Source of the DNA: Bacteroides sp.
GTDB lineage: Bacteria; Bacteroidota; Bacteroidia; Bacteroidales; Bacteroidaceae
Length of the DNA: 64,000 bases
Assembly (NCBI GenBank): GCA_019416685.1
Contig: DXWV01000055.1
Location: 124,001-188,000 of the forward strand
Direction: 5' to 3'
Positions 63,057-64,000 of the stretch are shown piece after piece. Under the pieces are notes generated by a model. That model was not told the origin of the DNA. It saw nothing but the letters and a program-made list of their open reading frames with translations, and did no database searches. Every line of letters begins with the position of its first letter. The stretch's first letter is position 1. The position numbers were made by a program, and so were the translations under genes.

Positions 63057-63443
63057 TTATGTATTCTTATATGCAAATACAACTGTAAGAATCAGTGTGA
63101 TAAGTGTCAGTATCAAGATAGCCCAATTTTGCAAGATACTTGTTCTGCTTCTTCTGGACGACAACCGTGCTTCTGTCCTACTTTCCAGATAGGCGATAGC
63201 GTTGAGACGAAGCTTAACACGAAATTGCGCATTAAAGACAGGGTCCGTCAATGACCGGTCCATTTCAATATAACCTTGATGATAAGCGTCCCACATCAGT
63301 TGATGAAGATTCCCCGTACCAGGCTCCGAGCTGCAATGAATTGGGATTAGTTGGATATCAGCTCCATGCTTTTGGAGTTCACACAAAAACTCCGGCAGGG
63401 TGTGAATGTCCTTGGGAAATCCCGATTGAGTAAGATTAGACAT
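63057..63443 (-). CDS. Tail-anchored small membrane protein on the opposite strand
   Basis: 128 residues: MSNLTQSGFPKDIHTLPEFL, CELQKHGADIQLIPIHCSSE, a soluble domain to about 95, then one membrane helix at the very end (NWAILILTLITLILTVVFAY). A TACCTTTG box (63468-63475) lies 24 bp upstream, supporting this strand over the antisense ORF from 62976. An independently transcribed membrane protein inside an early phage region is typical of lysogenic-conversion or superinfection-exclusion genes; that role is inferred only from position. Confidence 0.6.
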   Translation of the reverse strand: MSNLTQSGFPKDIHTLPEFLCELQKHGADIQLIPIHCSSEPGTGNLHQLMWDAYHQGYIEMDRSLTDPVFNAQFRVKLRLNAIAYLESRTEARLSSRRSRTSILQNWAILILTLITLILTVVFAYKNT

Positions 63444-63467
63444 AATTAAATATTTTGGTTTCAGCTA

Positions 63468-63475
63468 CAAAGGTA
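63468..63475 (-). promoter_or_regulatory. Promoter -7 box of the tail-anchored protein gene
   Basis: Minus-strand TACCTTTG, set within the inverted repeat GCTAC-AAAG-GTAGC. No clear -33 element is seen. Confidence 0.45.
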
Positions 63476-63547
63476 GCAAAACTCTTCCGGTTCGGGAGAA
63501 TAGGAAGAGACTTTTTAAAGCGAAGTTAAACAGTAAATTGATAAGAT

Positions 63548-63721
63548 ATGAAAACGATCAGAATGATTCAGAATGTAATGATAGGCGTCGGCATAGTGAC
63601 TGCTATCGCTTTGGTAGATGGATTGGAGGTTTCGGCCACCAATAAGTGGGCAGCTTTTGTTATTGCCGCATTAGCCATGCTGACTGTCATTGAACGTGAG
63701 ATCAGAACAGGAAACAAGTAA
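63548..63721 (+). CDS. 57-residue membrane protein
   Basis: Reads MKTIRMIQNVMIGVGIVTAI, ALVDGLEVSATNKWAAFVIA, ALAMLTVIEREIRTGNK. Two membrane helices (about 8-26 and 34-48) separated by a short polar turn. This is the size and layout of small phage membrane proteins, but too early in the genome for a usual holin. No family named. It is preceded by AGCGAAGTTAAACAG and followed by a 190-bp gap. Confidence 0.6.
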   Translation: MKTIRMIQNVMIGVGIVTAIALVDGLEVSATNKWAAFVIAALAMLTVIEREIRTGNK

Positions 63722-63911
63722 AAGGATTGCAAGCTAAGAGCTTCCCTGTTTTCAGGATAACATACCGGTTCTTAACCCAAATTTGTCATAGTATTATTTA
63801 AGTGGTGTTAGACGTGGGTTTTCAATGGGAACAGGTAGAAAGATGGGAAGTAGCTACAACTCCGGGGCGGTGCCGGGGCTTGCTCTAATAGAATTACGGG
63901 TACTAAATTGA
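63722..63911. other. Short gap with possible 28-residue ORF
   Basis: 190 bp. An ATG at 63825 opens MGTGRKMGSSYNSGAVPGLA... and stops at 63911, directly before the next ATG, so translational coupling is possible. I would not call it a gene on this evidence. Confidence 0.3.
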
Positions 63912-64000
63912 ATGATTATGCCTCATTTTAATAAAGATAACATATTAGTAGTCACGAAGGATGAAGTGCTGGCTGCACGTGATGAAAACGGGATGCCGTT
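63912..64000 (+). CDS. Start of a phage gene (partial at window end), possibly transposase
   Basis: Only MIMPHFNKDNILVVTKDEVL and AARDENGMP are visible. The opening NILVVTKDE is like the N-terminus of large early proteins of Bacteroides transposable phages, and in Mu-like phages the transposase follows the small early regulators, so a transposase is a fair guess. Too little sequence is present to decide. Confidence 0.4.
   Translation, partial: MIMPHFNKDNILVVTKDEVLAARDENGMP

Noticed and set aside
62976..63254. Plus-strand ORF with a hydrophobic segment, following the 62695 gene
   Set aside because: Its second half is cysteine-rich and unlike a normal protein; the opposite frame has a better sequence and a promoter box. 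The first half could still be translated.

Overview
The window looks like a gut Bacteroides chromosome (Bacteroidales). It has SusC/SusD pairs, a hybrid two-component regulator, many secreted glycoside hydrolases, C-terminal sorting domains and promoters of the Bacteroides type (TTG, 19-20 bp, TAnnTTTG). All calls come from reading the sequence; no database search was possible.

Region 1 (1-6568, minus strand) is a compact catabolic operon read from a promoter near 6565. It encodes an exported propeller/di-haem cytochrome c protein, a RidA/FkbO-like protein, a cupin lipoprotein, a VOC protein, a split dihydroxyacetone-type kinase (DhaK, DhaL) and an LsrF-type class I aldolase cut by the window edge. 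The set suggests that a ketose is phosphorylated and then split by the aldolase; the substrate is not known. Region 2 (7056-14466, plus strand) is a SusC/SusD operon with two surface lipoproteins (DUF4959/DUF5000-like and DUF4998-like) and a strong terminator.

Region 3 (15518-27016, minus strand) holds a GH2 enzyme and an alpha/beta hydrolase, preceded by a locus for a 2083-residue SpvB/YD-repeat/RHS protein with a JAMM-like C-terminal domain, a small plug-like periplasmic protein and a sorting-domain protein. Upstream lie perfect 17-bp inverted repeats 201 bp apart that enclose a promoter pointing at this locus, a likely phase-variable switch. Region 4 (27049-36932, minus) encodes a fused alpha/beta hydrolase-SGNH esterase, a lipoprotein, an MG2/plug protein and three F5/8C-domain proteins with sorting tails. 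Region 5 (37417-41641) is the HTCS regulator. Region 6 (41804-59360, minus) encodes a six-hairpin glycosidase, GH36, GH31, GH97, GH28, two DUF362 membrane proteins and a large GH28-like protein. The GH28, GH36, GH97 and GH2 content points to a galactose-rich pectic glycan, which is an inference.

Region 7 (from about 59570 to the window end) is the left part of a prophage or transposable phage. It appears to have cut a LytTR regulator gene, of which only the 3' end remains. It carries a repressor operon (minus), an antirepressor-like gene and further early genes (plus), a promoter whose spacer holds a perfect palindromic operator, tandem 12-bp repeats and a tRNA-like sequence without an anticodon arm.
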